This document shows, in pieces, positions 52,671 to 61,195 of a DNA stretch of 64,000 nt. Source of the DNA: Streptomyces venezuelae ATCC 10712 (GTDB taxonomy: Bacteria > Actinomycetota > Actinomycetes > Streptomycetales > Streptomycetaceae); the NCBI RefSeq assembly GCF_008639165.1, contig NZ_CP029197.1, positions 1,488,001 to 1,552,000 of the forward strand, read 5' to 3'. Under the pieces are notes generated by a model. It did no database searches. It saw only the letters and a program-made list of their open reading frames with translations, and was not told the origin of the DNA. Position 1 is the first letter of the stretch. Every line of letters begins with the position of its first letter. The position numbers were made by a program, and so were the translations under genes.

Positions 52671-53632
52671 CCACGCGCACCCCACCCGGCACCGCACGCA
52701 CCGCCGTCGCCTTCGCCCTGATCACCGCCGCCGCGCTGGGTCTCACCGCCTGCGCCGGGGGCGATCCCGCGACCGCCCCGGCCGGCGCCGCCGCCGCGAA
52801 GGGCGGGCTCCCGACCGAGGACGTGGTGGCCGCGGTCACGCGGAACGAGGCGGCGGCGAAGCTGCTCCCCGCCGACGTGCGGCAGCGGGGCGGCCTGACG
52901 CTCGCCGCCTCCGTGGGGACCCCGCCCAGCTCGGCCTATCTGCCCGACGGCAAGACGGTCGTCGGGGTGGACGCCGACTTCTCGGCCGCCGTGGCGAAGG
53001 CCCTCGGCCTTGAGCTGAAGCGCGAGGTGGTGGGCTTCGAGGCGATCCTGCCGGCGCTCGGCAGCGGCAAGTACGACGTGGGCACCGGGAACTTCGGTGT
53101 GACCGAGGAGCGGCGCAAGACCATCGACTTCGTGACGTACGTCAACGACGGCCAGGGCTTCGCGAGCCGGGCCGACAGCCCGCTGAAGGCGGTCACCGAC
53201 CTCACCCAGCTGTGCGGCCTGAAGGTCGCGGTGAACGCGGGCACCACCTTCGAGCGGACCCTGGAGAAGAACAAGGGCCGGTGCGCGGCGGCCGGGAAGC
53301 AGCCGTACGAGGTGAACGTCTACAGCGAGACGGGGGCGATCTGGATGTCGCTCCGGCAGGGCCGCAGCGATGTCGTGATGAACACCATCAACGGCGTGCG
53401 GTACGCGGTGACGCAGCAGAAGGACGTGAAGTTCCTGAACGAGTACCGGCGGCTCGACGTCGGTTTCGCCTTCAAGAAGGGCACCCCGCTCGCGCCCGCC
53501 TTCCAGGCCGCGGTGAACGGACTGAAGGCGGACGGGACGTACGACAGGATCCTGCGGAAGTGGGGCGTGACGGCGTCCGGCATCGCCACCTCGCGGATCT
53601 CCCCGCCGGAGCTCCCGGCCCCGGAGAAGTAG
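52667..53632 (+). CDS. Second ABC solute-binding lipoprotein, amino-acid family
   Basis: 321 residues. The lipobox LTAC gives Cys29. The binding fold shows RQRGGLTLAASVGTPPSSAYL, VGVDADFSAAVAKALGLELKRE, YDVGTGNFGVTEERRKTIDFVTY and the C-terminal WGVTASGIATSRISPPELP, closely similar to the binding protein at 46.3 kb. No permease follows it, so it probably feeds the permeases and ATPase of the divergent operon. Confidence 0.92.
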   Translation: MTTRTPPGTARTAVAFALITAAALGLTACAGGDPATAPAGAAAAKGGLPTEDVVAAVTRNEAAAKLLPADVRQRGGLTLAASVGTPPSSAYLPDGKTVVGVDADFSAAVAKALGLELKREVVGFEAILPALGSGKYDVGTGNFGVTEERRKTIDFVTYVNDGQGFASRADSPLKAVTDLTQLCGLKVAVNAGTTFERTLEKNKGRCAAAGKQPYEVNVYSETGAIWMSLRQGRSDVVMNTINGVRYAVTQQKDVKFLNEYRRLDVGFAFKKGTPLAPAFQAAVNGLKADGTYDRILRKWGVTASGIATSRISPPELPAPEK

Positions 53633-53677
53633 GAGGCCGGGAGTCCCGGGGACCGGGCGGCGGTGCCCTACGGACCG

Positions 53678-54931
53678 TCAGCAGCCGTCGCAGGGGCAGC
53701 AGCAGTCGCAGTTGCCGCAGCCGGGGTCGCCGTCGCAGTCCCGGCAGCAGCCCTCGCGCTTCTTGCGGGACCAGGGGCCCTCGTACTCCTTGGCGCAGCA
53801 GATCTGGCAGGTGCAGAAGAGCCAGGTGAACATGGCGCACCCGGCGAGGAAGCCGCGCGGCTTGGGTGCCTGCGGGGCGCCGCCGCCGAACTGCGGCGGC
53901 AGCCCGCCGGGCCCGCCAGGACCGCCGCCGCCGTAAGGGTTCCCGCCGCCCCCGTACGGGTTCCCGCCGCCGTACGGGTTCCCGCCCTGGGGACCGTACG
54001 GGCCGGGCGCCCCGCCCGCGTACGGATTGCCCGGCACCGGCCCCTGGCCCGGGCCCGGCGCGCCGTGGGAGCAGCGGGTCGTGCCGAAGGCGCGGTCCAC
54101 CGAGGCGCGGAGCTCGTGGGCGAGCAGGACGTGCGCCAGCTTGTCGTCGGCGAACTCGGCGTCCCGCAGGGCCAGGCGGATGCCGTGCAGGGCGTCGTCG
54201 GCGAGCCGGCGGGCCTCCTCGCGTGAGGTGCCGGTCGCGGTGAGCGGGTTCCAGGCGCCGCTCTCCGCGTCGGCGTTCTGGTCCTCGACGGCGTCGAGGA
54301 GGTGGGCGAGCCGGCCGAAGAGCCGGCCCGCCTCGGCGAGCGGTTCGGCGTTCCCGGGGCGCCCGGCGAGGACGGCGGTGTGCGCGAAGGCGGCCGCGGT
54401 GGCCGTCTCGGTCGGTTCGGTGACGGCGAGCAGCGGGGTGCCGGGTCCGGCGAGGGACTCGATGCCGGTCTGGCGGTCGACGGCGTCGACGAGGACGGCG
54501 GTGTCGAAGCCGAGGGAGCGGCCGGTCCTGGCGCCTGCCCGGTCCCAGGAGCGGGCGACCCGGCGGGCCGCGGCGGCGACGGGCCGCCGGGCCAACAGGC
54601 CGTCCCGGTCGGCGACGTGGTCCCGTACCTTCGCGGAGGCGAGGACGAGCGAGACGGCGGCGGCGAGCCTGGCCCCTTCGCCCTTGGCCACGGGGGCGGT
54701 GCGCATGGCGCGCAGCGCGCACGGTCCGGCGGTGCGTCGGTCCGCGGCCGTGACCCCGGTCTGAGCCTCCGTCAGGACCGAGACGATGAGGCCGTCGTAG
54801 TTGGTGACGACCCGGGCGAACTGTCCGTGGTCGGCGCGAAGTGCCAGGCAGAGGCCGCAGAGATGGGCCATCCACTCGACTTTGAGGCCGTCGGTGAGCC
54901 GATGGGTGCAGGGTCTGACGATTCCGAACAT
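53678..54931 (-). CDS. DUF5685 family protein with NPYGGG repeats and Cys-rich tail
   Basis: 417 residues. The first 270 residues are helical and match DUF5685 (MFGIVRPCTHRL... HLCGLCLALRADHGQFARVVTNYDGL, with early Cys pairs). A Gly/Pro/Tyr-rich linker with NPYGGG-type repeats (about 290-345) follows. The last 55 residues carry a large cluster of Cys (CTCQICC, CCRDCDGDPGCGNCDCCCPCDGC) that looks metal-binding. The ATG at 54931 has GGGGGAG upstream. It lies next to sepF on the opposite strand. Function unknown. Confidence 0.8.
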   Translation of the reverse strand: MFGIVRPCTHRLTDGLKVEWMAHLCGLCLALRADHGQFARVVTNYDGLIVSVLTEAQTGVTAADRRTAGPCALRAMRTAPVAKGEGARLAAAVSLVLASAKVRDHVADRDGLLARRPVAAAARRVARSWDRAGARTGRSLGFDTAVLVDAVDRQTGIESLAGPGTPLLAVTEPTETATAAAFAHTAVLAGRPGNAEPLAEAGRLFGRLAHLLDAVEDQNADAESGAWNPLTATGTSREEARRLADDALHGIRLALRDAEFADDKLAHVLLAHELRASVDRAFGTTRCSHGAPGPGQGPVPGNPYAGGAPGPYGPQGGNPYGGGNPYGGGGNPYGGGGPGGPGGLPPQFGGGAPQAPKPRGFLAGCAMFTWLFCTCQICCAKEYEGPWSRKKREGCCRDCDGDPGCGNCDCCCPCDGC

Positions 54932-55254
54932 GGACTCCCCCGTGAGTCGTGGACCTGGCGGTGCGGCTGCCCGCGGGGCGGCCTCGCGGCATCGTAGCGA
55001 GCGGCTCCGTTCACCCGAACGCGCCCATCGTCACCCTTGTGGCACGACTTTCATATTTTCAGCTGCATGGCCCTCTCTCAGGCCCCGCATACCGCAAGTT
55101 TCCTGACGAATCGCCAGAAAACGGTGCTCACGTTCTGCACCAGTACCGTCACGAATCCCCTGCGCGCCGACTATCCACTTGGCGCGCGATCCGCATCATG
55201 AAGGACGATAGGGAAATGCGGAACCACAAGTGACCGCGCTGAAAGGAGGCGTCC
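54932..55254. other. Divergent intergenic region before sepF
   Basis: No gene is supported. The stretch has lower G+C around 55040-55140. An inverted repeat GCGCGCC-N12-GGCGCGC at 55162-55187, about 68 nt before the sepF start, is a candidate operator. The sepF ribosome binding site is the very strong AAAGGAGG at the right end. I see no convincing -35/-10 pair for either gene. Confidence 0.4.
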
Positions 55255-55689
55255 ATGGGATCGGTGCGTAAGGCGAGTGCCTGGCTGGGACTCGTCGAGG
55301 ACAACGACGAGCGTTACTACGACGACGAGTACGCCGACGGTGCCGAGGGCGGCGACGCCTGGGTGACGGACCCCCGCGTCCGGGTGGCCACCGACACCGC
55401 CGAGGAGCGGGGCCGCCGGATCGCCACCGTCTCCCCGGACGGCTTCCGGGACGCCCGGGGCATCGGCGAGCTCTTCCGGGACGGTGTTCCGGTGATCGTG
55501 AACCTGACCGCGATGGAGCCGAACGACGCCAAGCGCGTGGTCGACTTCGCCGCCGGTCTCGCCTTCGGTCTGCGGGGTTCGATCGAGCGCGTGGCGACGC
55601 GGGTCTTCCTGCTGACCCCCGCCGACACCCAGATCGTCACCGGCGAGACGGGCCGGCGCCAGCAGGACGGTTTCTTCAACCAGAGCTGA
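55255..55689 (+). CDS. SepF-like cell division protein
   Basis: 144 residues. The N-terminal [26 protein letters not shown] begins with the short amphipathic segment that binds membrane in SepF, followed by an acidic linker and the SepF core (about 58-135: [59 protein letters not shown]). SepF anchors FtsZ filaments to the membrane. Streptomycetes carry several paralogues; this one is outside the dcw cluster and shorter than the main SepF, so it may act in a particular stage such as sporulation septation. Strong AAAGGAGG start site. Confidence 0.9.
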   Translation: MGSVRKASAWLGLVEDNDERYYDDEYADGAEGGDAWVTDPRVRVATDTAEERGRRIATVSPDGFRDARGIGELFRDGVPVIVNLTAMEPNDAKRVVDFAAGLAFGLRGSIERVATRVFLLTPADTQIVTGETGRRQQDGFFNQS

Positions 55690-55731
55690 GCGGGTCCGCC
55701 GGCCCGGCCGGGCACCCCCCGAGGGATCGGG

Positions 55732-57504
55732 TCAGTGCGCCGGACGCCCCGAGCCGGCGGGCTCGATCGCTTCCCGGGTCGTGGGCACCCGCGGTTCGAC
55801 GGACGCGGAGAGCCCCACCGGCGCCGGCGCCCCCTCCGCCACCGACACCGGCCCGGACCCCGACCCCGCGTCCAGGTCGACGTCCAGGTCCGCGCCCGGA
55901 TCCGCGGCCGCGCCCACGTTCATGTCCACGCCGAGGTCCGCATCCGGGTCCGCGTGCGCGTCCACCGGGCACTCCATCACCGGGGGCAGTCGCCGCGCCA
56001 TCGCCGCGCCCAAAAGCAGCAGCCCGGCGCTCACGAAGAGCGTCATGTGCAGGCCGTTCACGAAGGCGTGCCGGGCGGCCTGGTGCAGGGCCTCGCCCGC
56101 CGCGCCACCGAGCTGCCGGGCGACCTGGTAGGCCTCGCCCAGCGAGTTCCCCGCGGCCCGGCTCGCCTCGGCGGGCACCCCGGGGACCGAGGCGAGCCCG
56201 GGGGCGTACGCCGCGTTCATCACACTGCCGAGCAGCGCGGTGCCCATGCCCGCGCCGAGCTGGTACGAGGTCTCCCCGATCGAGGCCGCCGCTCCCGCGC
56301 TCCGCTGGGGCGCCTCGCTGAGCATCGACTCGTACGCCGAGAAGAGCGTGGTCTGCAGGCCGAAGCCGAGCAGCACGAAGCCGACCGTGAGCAGCAGCGG
56401 CCGGTCGTGCTGCCCCATGAAGGTGAGCAGCAGCACGGCGGCGGCGGTGAGGACGAAGCCCCAGCCGACCATCCGGCGCGGTCCGATCCTGCGCAGGGTG
56501 TACGAGCCGGTGGCGCCGGCGGCCATGGCGGCGAAGGTGAGCGGGAGCAGCCGCAGCCCGGTCTCCAGGGGGCTGAGGCCGAGCACCAGCTGGAGGTACT
56601 GGACGGCGATGAGCTGGAGGCCGACCAGGGCCAGCATGGCGAGCACGATGCAGCCGACGGAGGTGGTGAAGGCCGCCCGGGAGAAGAGCCGCATGTCGAT
56701 CAGCGGATGCGGACGTCGCTTCTGCCGCCGGACGAAGAGGACGAGCAGCGCGGCGCCGAGCAGCAGCGGCCCGGCGGTCGGCAGGGCGAGGAGCTGGTCG
56801 CCTGCGCCGGCGCGCTTGACCCCGAGGACGCAGCCGAGCACACCGGCGGCGGCCATCAGCGCGCCGAGGACGTCCCAGGGGCCGTCGGTGGCGCCCCGGG
56901 ACTCGGGGAGGAGCCGGCGGCCGAGCGGCAGGATCAGGGCCATCAGCGGGATGTTGATGAGGAAGACGGAACCCCACCAGTAGTTCTCGACGAGGAAGCC
57001 GCCGAGGACCGGTCCGGTGGCGGCGCCGATCGCGGCGACCGCGGTCCAGACGCCGATGGCGGTGGCGCGTTCTCGCCGGTCGGGGAAGACCGCGCGGAGG
57101 ATGGAGAGGGTGGCGGGCATGATCATGGCGCCGCCGACGCCGAGGAGCACCCGGGCCCCGATGAGGACCGAGGGTTCGGTGGCGAGCGCGGCGACCGCCG
57201 AGGCGATGCCGAAGAGCGCGTAACCGAGCAGGAGGACTCTGCGCCGTCCGACCCGGTCGCCGAGCGTGCCGAAGAGGATCAGCAGCGAGGCGCAGACCAG
57301 GGGGTAGGCGTCGACGATCCAGAGCAGCGACGTGGAGCTGGGACGCAGGTCCTCGGTGAGCGAGGGGATCGCGACGTGGAGGATGGTCGCGTCGAGGGCG
57401 ACGACGAGGAGGCTGACGCAGAGGACGACGAGGACGACCCAGCGGTTGGCTCCGCCGTCGGCTGCGGCACGCGGTGGTGCTGGGGCCGTGTTCGTCCGCG
57501 ACAT
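55732..57504 (-). CDS. DHA2-type MFS drug exporter with acidic C-terminal tail
   Basis: 590 residues with fourteen predicted helices of the EmrB/QacA type. Motif A-like GTLGDRVGRRRVLLLG and motif C-like GVGGAMIMPATLSI and GAATGPVLGG are present. It exports drugs or metabolites using the proton gradient. The last 85 residues form an unusual hydrophilic tail with D-rich DPDAD/DLDVDLD repeats. The ATG at 57504 has GGGAGGT 6 nt upstream. No regulator gene is adjacent. Confidence 0.92.
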   Translation of the reverse strand: MSRTNTAPAPPRAAADGGANRWVVLVVLCVSLLVVALDATILHVAIPSLTEDLRPSSTSLLWIVDAYPLVCASLLILFGTLGDRVGRRRVLLLGYALFGIASAVAALATEPSVLIGARVLLGVGGAMIMPATLSILRAVFPDRRERATAIGVWTAVAAIGAATGPVLGGFLVENYWWGSVFLINIPLMALILPLGRRLLPESRGATDGPWDVLGALMAAAGVLGCVLGVKRAGAGDQLLALPTAGPLLLGAALLVLFVRRQKRRPHPLIDMRLFSRAAFTTSVGCIVLAMLALVGLQLIAVQYLQLVLGLSPLETGLRLLPLTFAAMAAGATGSYTLRRIGPRRMVGWGFVLTAAAVLLLTFMGQHDRPLLLTVGFVLLGFGLQTTLFSAYESMLSEAPQRSAGAAASIGETSYQLGAGMGTALLGSVMNAAYAPGLASVPGVPAEASRAAGNSLGEAYQVARQLGGAAGEALHQAARHAFVNGLHMTLFVSAGLLLLGAAMARRLPPVMECPVDAHADPDADLGVDMNVGAAADPGADLDVDLDAGSGSGPVSVAEGAPAPVGLSASVEPRVPTTREAIEPAGSGRPAH

Positions 57505-57909
57505 GTACGTACCTCCCAGTGAAGCTCTCGCGCTCGGCGGGCCCCGACCAGGGCTTATGCCCCTGGGGCGGCCCGGCATCGACGGGCGAGTGAGCCGTCA
57601 GCGTACGCGAGTTCAAGCCCCGAGCGCGTGGTGCAGCTCTCACCTCGGCGGGGCTCGCGGTGTGGCGTACGCCACTCGGGGCGGCCCGCGCGTCGCATGG
57701 AATTCCGTACGGACGCCTGTTTGAAGCAATTCCCGCACGCTCAAACACTCTTCCGGAATCGCCCCTGCTGCATTAGGGCGGAAGGTCATCGGATTTCCCG
57801 ACGGACGCCCGGAATAGGCCGGGCACTGAGACCTACTCCACATCACATCAACATCACGAAGGGACCGGATCGACCGGGTCGGCTTCTCACTCCCTGTAAC
57901 GTCGATTGG
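57505..57909. other. Divergent intergenic region between the exporter and PAP2 genes
   Basis: 405 nt without a supported gene. It contains a perfect 14-bp palindrome GTGGCGTACGCCAC at 57662-57675, 158 nt upstream of the exporter start, which is a candidate repressor site. At the right end TAACGT (57897-57902) is a -10 element 7 nt before the PAP2 GTG start, marking a leaderless transcript. G+C falls around 57700-57900. Confidence 0.45.
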
Positions 57910-58860
57910 GTGCGTACCGACATCTTTGCCCGGCTGGACCGGGAGCCGGAACCGCCGAAGATAGAGGTCCCGCGGATGACCCGCACGCGTCTCGCCCTCT
58001 TCGGCGGGACGTCGGCGTTCTATCTGGCCATCGTCGTCGCCGTACTGCTGTCGACGTGGCTGGTGACCCTCGACTGGAAGATCATGCTCTTCCGGCCCTA
58101 TCAGCAGTGGCCCGAATTGCATGCCTTCCTCGACTACTACGTCGTCCTCGGCCAGCGCGGCCCCACGGCCGTCATGGTGGCCGCCTGGCTGGGCTGGCGC
58201 TCCTGGCGCCAGCACACCCTGCGGCCGCTGCTCTGCCTCGGCGCCGCCCTCCTGCTGCTGAACGTCACGGTCGGCGCGGTCAAGCTCGGACTCGGCCGGC
58301 TCGGCCCCCACTACGCGACCGAGATCGGCTCCGCCGAGCTCTTCGCGGGCGGCGACATATTCCCCTCCGGTCACACCGCCAACGCGGTCGTGACCTGGGG
58401 CATCCTCGCCTACCTGGCGACCACCCCACGGGCCAGGCGCTATCTGTCGGCACTCTCCGCCGTGGTCGCGCTCGGCGTCGGCCTCACCACCGTCTACCTG
58501 GGCACGCACTGGCTGAGCGACGTGCTCCTCGGCTGGGCCGCCGGGCTGCTCATCCTGCTGGCCCTGCCCTGGTGCGAGCCGGTCCTGGCCGTGGCGGAGT
58601 CGTGGATCCTGGCCGCCCGCGACCGGGTACGGGAGCGGCTGCGGGACCGCCGCCGCCTGGTGCCCTCGCTGCCCGTGGCCTCCGGCGGACCGCGCCCCGG
58701 CTTCTTCCCGCAGCGCCCCGCCGGCTCGGAGGAGCCGGCCAGGGAGACCGCGGGAGTGGCCGCGGGCCGCGCACCGGCGACCCGCACGGGAGTGGCCGGC
58801 CGCGCGCCCGCGACGCGCACGGGAGTGGCCGCCGGCCGCGCCCCGGCGACCCGCGGCTGA
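57910..58860 (+). CDS. PAP2 family membrane phosphatase with repeat tail
   Basis: 316 residues with about six membrane helices. The PAP2 signature is visible as KLGLGRLGPHY (motif 1, degenerate), DIFPSGHTANA (motif 2, PSGH) and TVYLGTHWLSDVLLG (motif 3, HxxxD). These enzymes dephosphorylate lipid phosphates such as phosphatidate or undecaprenyl diphosphate. The GTG at 57910 is chosen for its leaderless promoter; the ATG 66 nt further on would keep the domain. The C-terminus ends in three GVAAGRAPATRT-type repeats. Confidence 0.88.
   Translation: MRTDIFARLDREPEPPKIEVPRMTRTRLALFGGTSAFYLAIVVAVLLSTWLVTLDWKIMLFRPYQQWPELHAFLDYYVVLGQRGPTAVMVAAWLGWRSWRQHTLRPLLCLGAALLLLNVTVGAVKLGLGRLGPHYATEIGSAELFAGGDIFPSGHTANAVVTWGILAYLATTPRARRYLSALSAVVALGVGLTTVYLGTHWLSDVLLGWAAGLLILLALPWCEPVLAVAESWILAARDRVRERLRDRRRLVPSLPVASGGPRPGFFPQRPAGSEEPARETAGVAAGRAPATRTGVAGRAPATRTGVAAGRAPATRG
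58753..58857 (+). repeat. Three tandem GV(A)AGRAPATRT repeats at the PAP2 C-terminus
   Basis: Units of 36, 33 and 36 nt encode GVAAGRAPATRT, GVAGRAPATRT and GVAAGRAPATRG just before the stop codon. They look like a recent slippage expansion in a basic cytoplasmic tail. Confidence 0.75.
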
Positions 58861-58903
58861 CCGCGGGACGCATCTCACGGGCGCACGCCCCCTACGTACG
58901 GGA

Positions 58904-58935
58904 AAGGGCCCCGGCCGACCTCGGCCGGGGCCCTT
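58904..58935. terminator. Bidirectional terminator between PAP2 and I78 genes
   Basis: A perfect 14-bp stem (58904-58917 with 58922-58935) and the 4-nt loop ACCT, 43 nt after the PAP2 stop and 21 nt after the I78 stop read from the other side. Confidence 0.85.
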
Positions 58936-58956
58936 CCGCGTGCCCGGCGGGCCCGC

Positions 58957-59172
58957 TCAGCCGATCCAGCAGCGGTTGACGGTGCCGTCCTCGACCTCGA
59001 AGTTGATGCGTCCGGCCAAGTACTCCATGGTGATGATCGAGCCCGGCGGCAGCGACCTGACGGTCTTCCAGCCCCGGGTCCTGGCCAGCTGTGTGGCGCC
59101 TTCCGCGTCGAGGCCCACATAGGACTCGGGGGCGTCGCGGGGCGGTTGGGGAGTGCGCGAAGTGGGTGCCAT
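58957..59172 (-). CDS. I78-family peptidase inhibitor-like protein
   Basis: 71 residues. After a disordered Pro-rich lead, [54 protein letters not shown] matches the potato-inhibitor-like I78 fold; the [16 protein letters not shown] part is most typical. No signal peptide is visible, which is unusual for a protease inhibitor. The ATG at 59172 is preferred because TAACGT lies 7 nt upstream (leaderless); an in-frame GTG at 59181 would overlap that -10 element. Confidence 0.78.
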   Translation of the reverse strand: MAPTSRTPQPPRDAPESYVGLDAEGATQLARTRGWKTVRSLPPGSIITMEYLAGRINFEVEDGTVNRCWIG

Positions 59173-59482
59173 GTCCCTCACGTTAGTCCCTTGGCGGTCA
59201 CGCTTGTGTCACAAGTTCTCGACATATGTTTGGCGTGCTCCCGGTCACTCGACGGGAGTGATTCCGGCCGTTTCTCCAGTAATTCCGGAGGGCCTCGGGT
59301 ACTTCACACGAAGGGTTCCGAAGTGCCGATGGAGCGTGGGTAATTCCCCGTTCCCGCACCGCCGTCCCGAATTGTCTCGGCGACGCGCACGCGAGCCGCT
59401 CACTCTTCCCTTACACAATGCTTACGCTGGCCGAACGCCCGGAGACGCGGAGCCGGGACGACGGCGAGGCGGAGGCAGCGGG
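59173..59482. other. Divergent intergenic region between the I78 and ctaD genes
   Basis: No gene supported. For the minus strand, TAACGT (59185-59180) is the -10 of the I78 gene, and a perfect palindrome CTTGTG-T-CACAAG (59203-59215) covers its -35, a likely operator. A hairpin TCACTC-GACGG-GAGTGA lies at 59245-59261. Near 59430 TACGCT is a possible -10 for ctaD. The ctaD ribosome binding site GGAGG is at the right end. Confidence 0.45.
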
Positions 59483-61195
59483 ATGGGCAACGGGACAGCG
59501 ACCGCGACCGTCGAATCGGCGCCGGAGCGACACGGCCGGGTGCTGATCGACTGGCTCACCACCACCGACCACAAGAAGATCGGCCACCTCTATCTGGTGA
59601 CCGCGTTCCTCTTCTTCCTGGTGGCCGGTCTGATGGCGATGCTGATGCGGGCCGAGCTGGCCCGCCCCGGACTCCAGCTGCTCACCCACCAGGAGTTCAA
59701 CCAGGCCTTCACCCTGCACGGCACGATCATGCTGCTGCTCTTCGCGACCCCCACCTTCGCCGGCTTCGCCAACGAGCTGGTGCCGCTCCAGATCGGCTCG
59801 CCGGACGTCGCCTTCCCCCGGCTGAACATGTTCTCGTACTGGCTGTTCCTCTTCGGCGGCCTGATGGTGATCGGCTCGCTGCTCACCCCGACCGGCCCGG
59901 CGGCCTTCGGCTGGACCGCGTACGCCCCGCTCAACAGCCTGGAACGCTCCCCCGGCGTCGGCGTCGACCTGTGGATCACGGGACTCGCGCTCTCCGGCTT
60001 CGGCACCATCCTGACCTCGGTGAACTTCCTCGCCACCATCGTCGGGATGCGGGCCCCCGGCATGACCATGTTCCGGATGCCGATCTTCACCTGGAACGTG
60101 CTCTTCACCGCGGTCCTGGTGATCGTCGCCTTCCCCGTGCTCGCGGCGGCCCTGCTCGTCCTGGAGGCCGACCGGCGGCTCGGCTCGGTGGTCTTCCAGC
60201 CCGAGAACGGCGGGGCGCTGCTCTGGCAGCACCTCTTCTGGTTCTTCGGCCACCCCGAGGTCTACATCATCGCGCTGCCGTTCTTCGGGATCGTCAGCGA
60301 GATCATCCCGGTCTTCGCACGCAAGCCGATCTTCGGCTACACGACGCTGATCGCCGCCACCATGGCGATCACCGGACTCTCGGTGGTCGTCTGGGCGCAC
60401 CACATGTTCGTGACGGGCGCGGTGCTGCTGCCGTTCTTCTCGATGCTGTCGTTCCTCATCGCCGTGCCCACCGGGGTGAAGTTCTTCAACTGGACCGGGA
60501 CGATGCTGCGGGGCTCGCTCTCCTTCGAGACTCCGATGCTGTGGTCCGTCGGCTTCCTCGTGTCGTTCCTCTTCGGCGGCCTCACCGGAGTGATCCTCGC
60601 CTCGCCGCCGATGGACTTCCAGGTCACCGACTCGTACTTCGTGGTCGCCCACTTCCACTACACGGTCTTCGGCACGGTCGTCTTCGCCACCTTCGCCGGC
60701 TTCTACTTCTGGTGGCCGAAGTTCACCGGCCGGATGCTCGACGAACGGCTCGGCAAGATCCACTTCTGGACCCTGTTCGTCGGCTTCCACCTGACGTTCC
60801 TGGTGCAGCACTGGCTGGGGGCGGAGGGCATGCCCCGGCGGTACGCCGACTACCTGAACGCGGACGGCTTCACCACGCTCAACACCGTCTCCACCATCGG
60901 CGCGTTCCTGCTCGGCGCGTCCACGCTGCCGTTCCTCTACAACGTGTGGCGGACCGCCCTCGACGCGCCCAAGGTGGAGGTCGACGACCCCTGGGGCTTC
61001 GGGCGCTCGCTGGAGTGGGCCACCTCCTGCCCGCCGCCCCGGCACAACTTCGAGGCCGTGCCCCGGATCCGCTCCGAGTCACCGGCCTTCGACCTGCACC
61101 ACCCGGAGTTCGCGGCCTACGAGCGGGCGCGGCTCACGGGCCCTCCGCCGGAGCGGCGGCCGTCCGGTCGAGGGAGCGGGACAGCAGGTCCCTGA
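59483..61195 (+). CDS. ctaD: Cytochrome c oxidase subunit I (aa3 type), isolated copy
   Basis: 570 residues with twelve membrane helices. The ligands are intact: haem a His in FTLHGTIM, CuB/Tyr cross-link in FGHPEVYI (with the D-channel Glu), CuB His pair in VWAHHMF, and the two haem His in [10 protein letters not shown]. It should reduce O2 to water and pump protons if given subunit II and cytochrome c or bc1 partners. Those genes are not adjacent, so this appears to be a second copy outside the main cta-qcr cluster. GGAGG is 8 nt before the ATG. The last 62 nt overlap the convergent WYL gene. Confidence 0.94.
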   Translation: MGNGTATATVESAPERHGRVLIDWLTTTDHKKIGHLYLVTAFLFFLVAGLMAMLMRAELARPGLQLLTHQEFNQAFTLHGTIMLLLFATPTFAGFANELVPLQIGSPDVAFPRLNMFSYWLFLFGGLMVIGSLLTPTGPAAFGWTAYAPLNSLERSPGVGVDLWITGLALSGFGTILTSVNFLATIVGMRAPGMTMFRMPIFTWNVLFTAVLVIVAFPVLAAALLVLEADRRLGSVVFQPENGGALLWQHLFWFFGHPEVYIIALPFFGIVSEIIPVFARKPIFGYTTLIAATMAITGLSVVVWAHHMFVTGAVLLPFFSMLSFLIAVPTGVKFFNWTGTMLRGSLSFETPMLWSVGFLVSFLFGGLTGVILASPPMDFQVTDSYFVVAHFHYTVFGTVVFATFAGFYFWWPKFTGRMLDERLGKIHFWTLFVGFHLTFLVQHWLGAEGMPRRYADYLNADGFTTLNTVSTIGAFLLGASTLPFLYNVWRTALDAPKVEVDDPWGFGRSLEWATSCPPPRHNFEAVPRIRSESPAFDLHHPEFAAYERARLTGPPPERRPSGRGSGTAGP

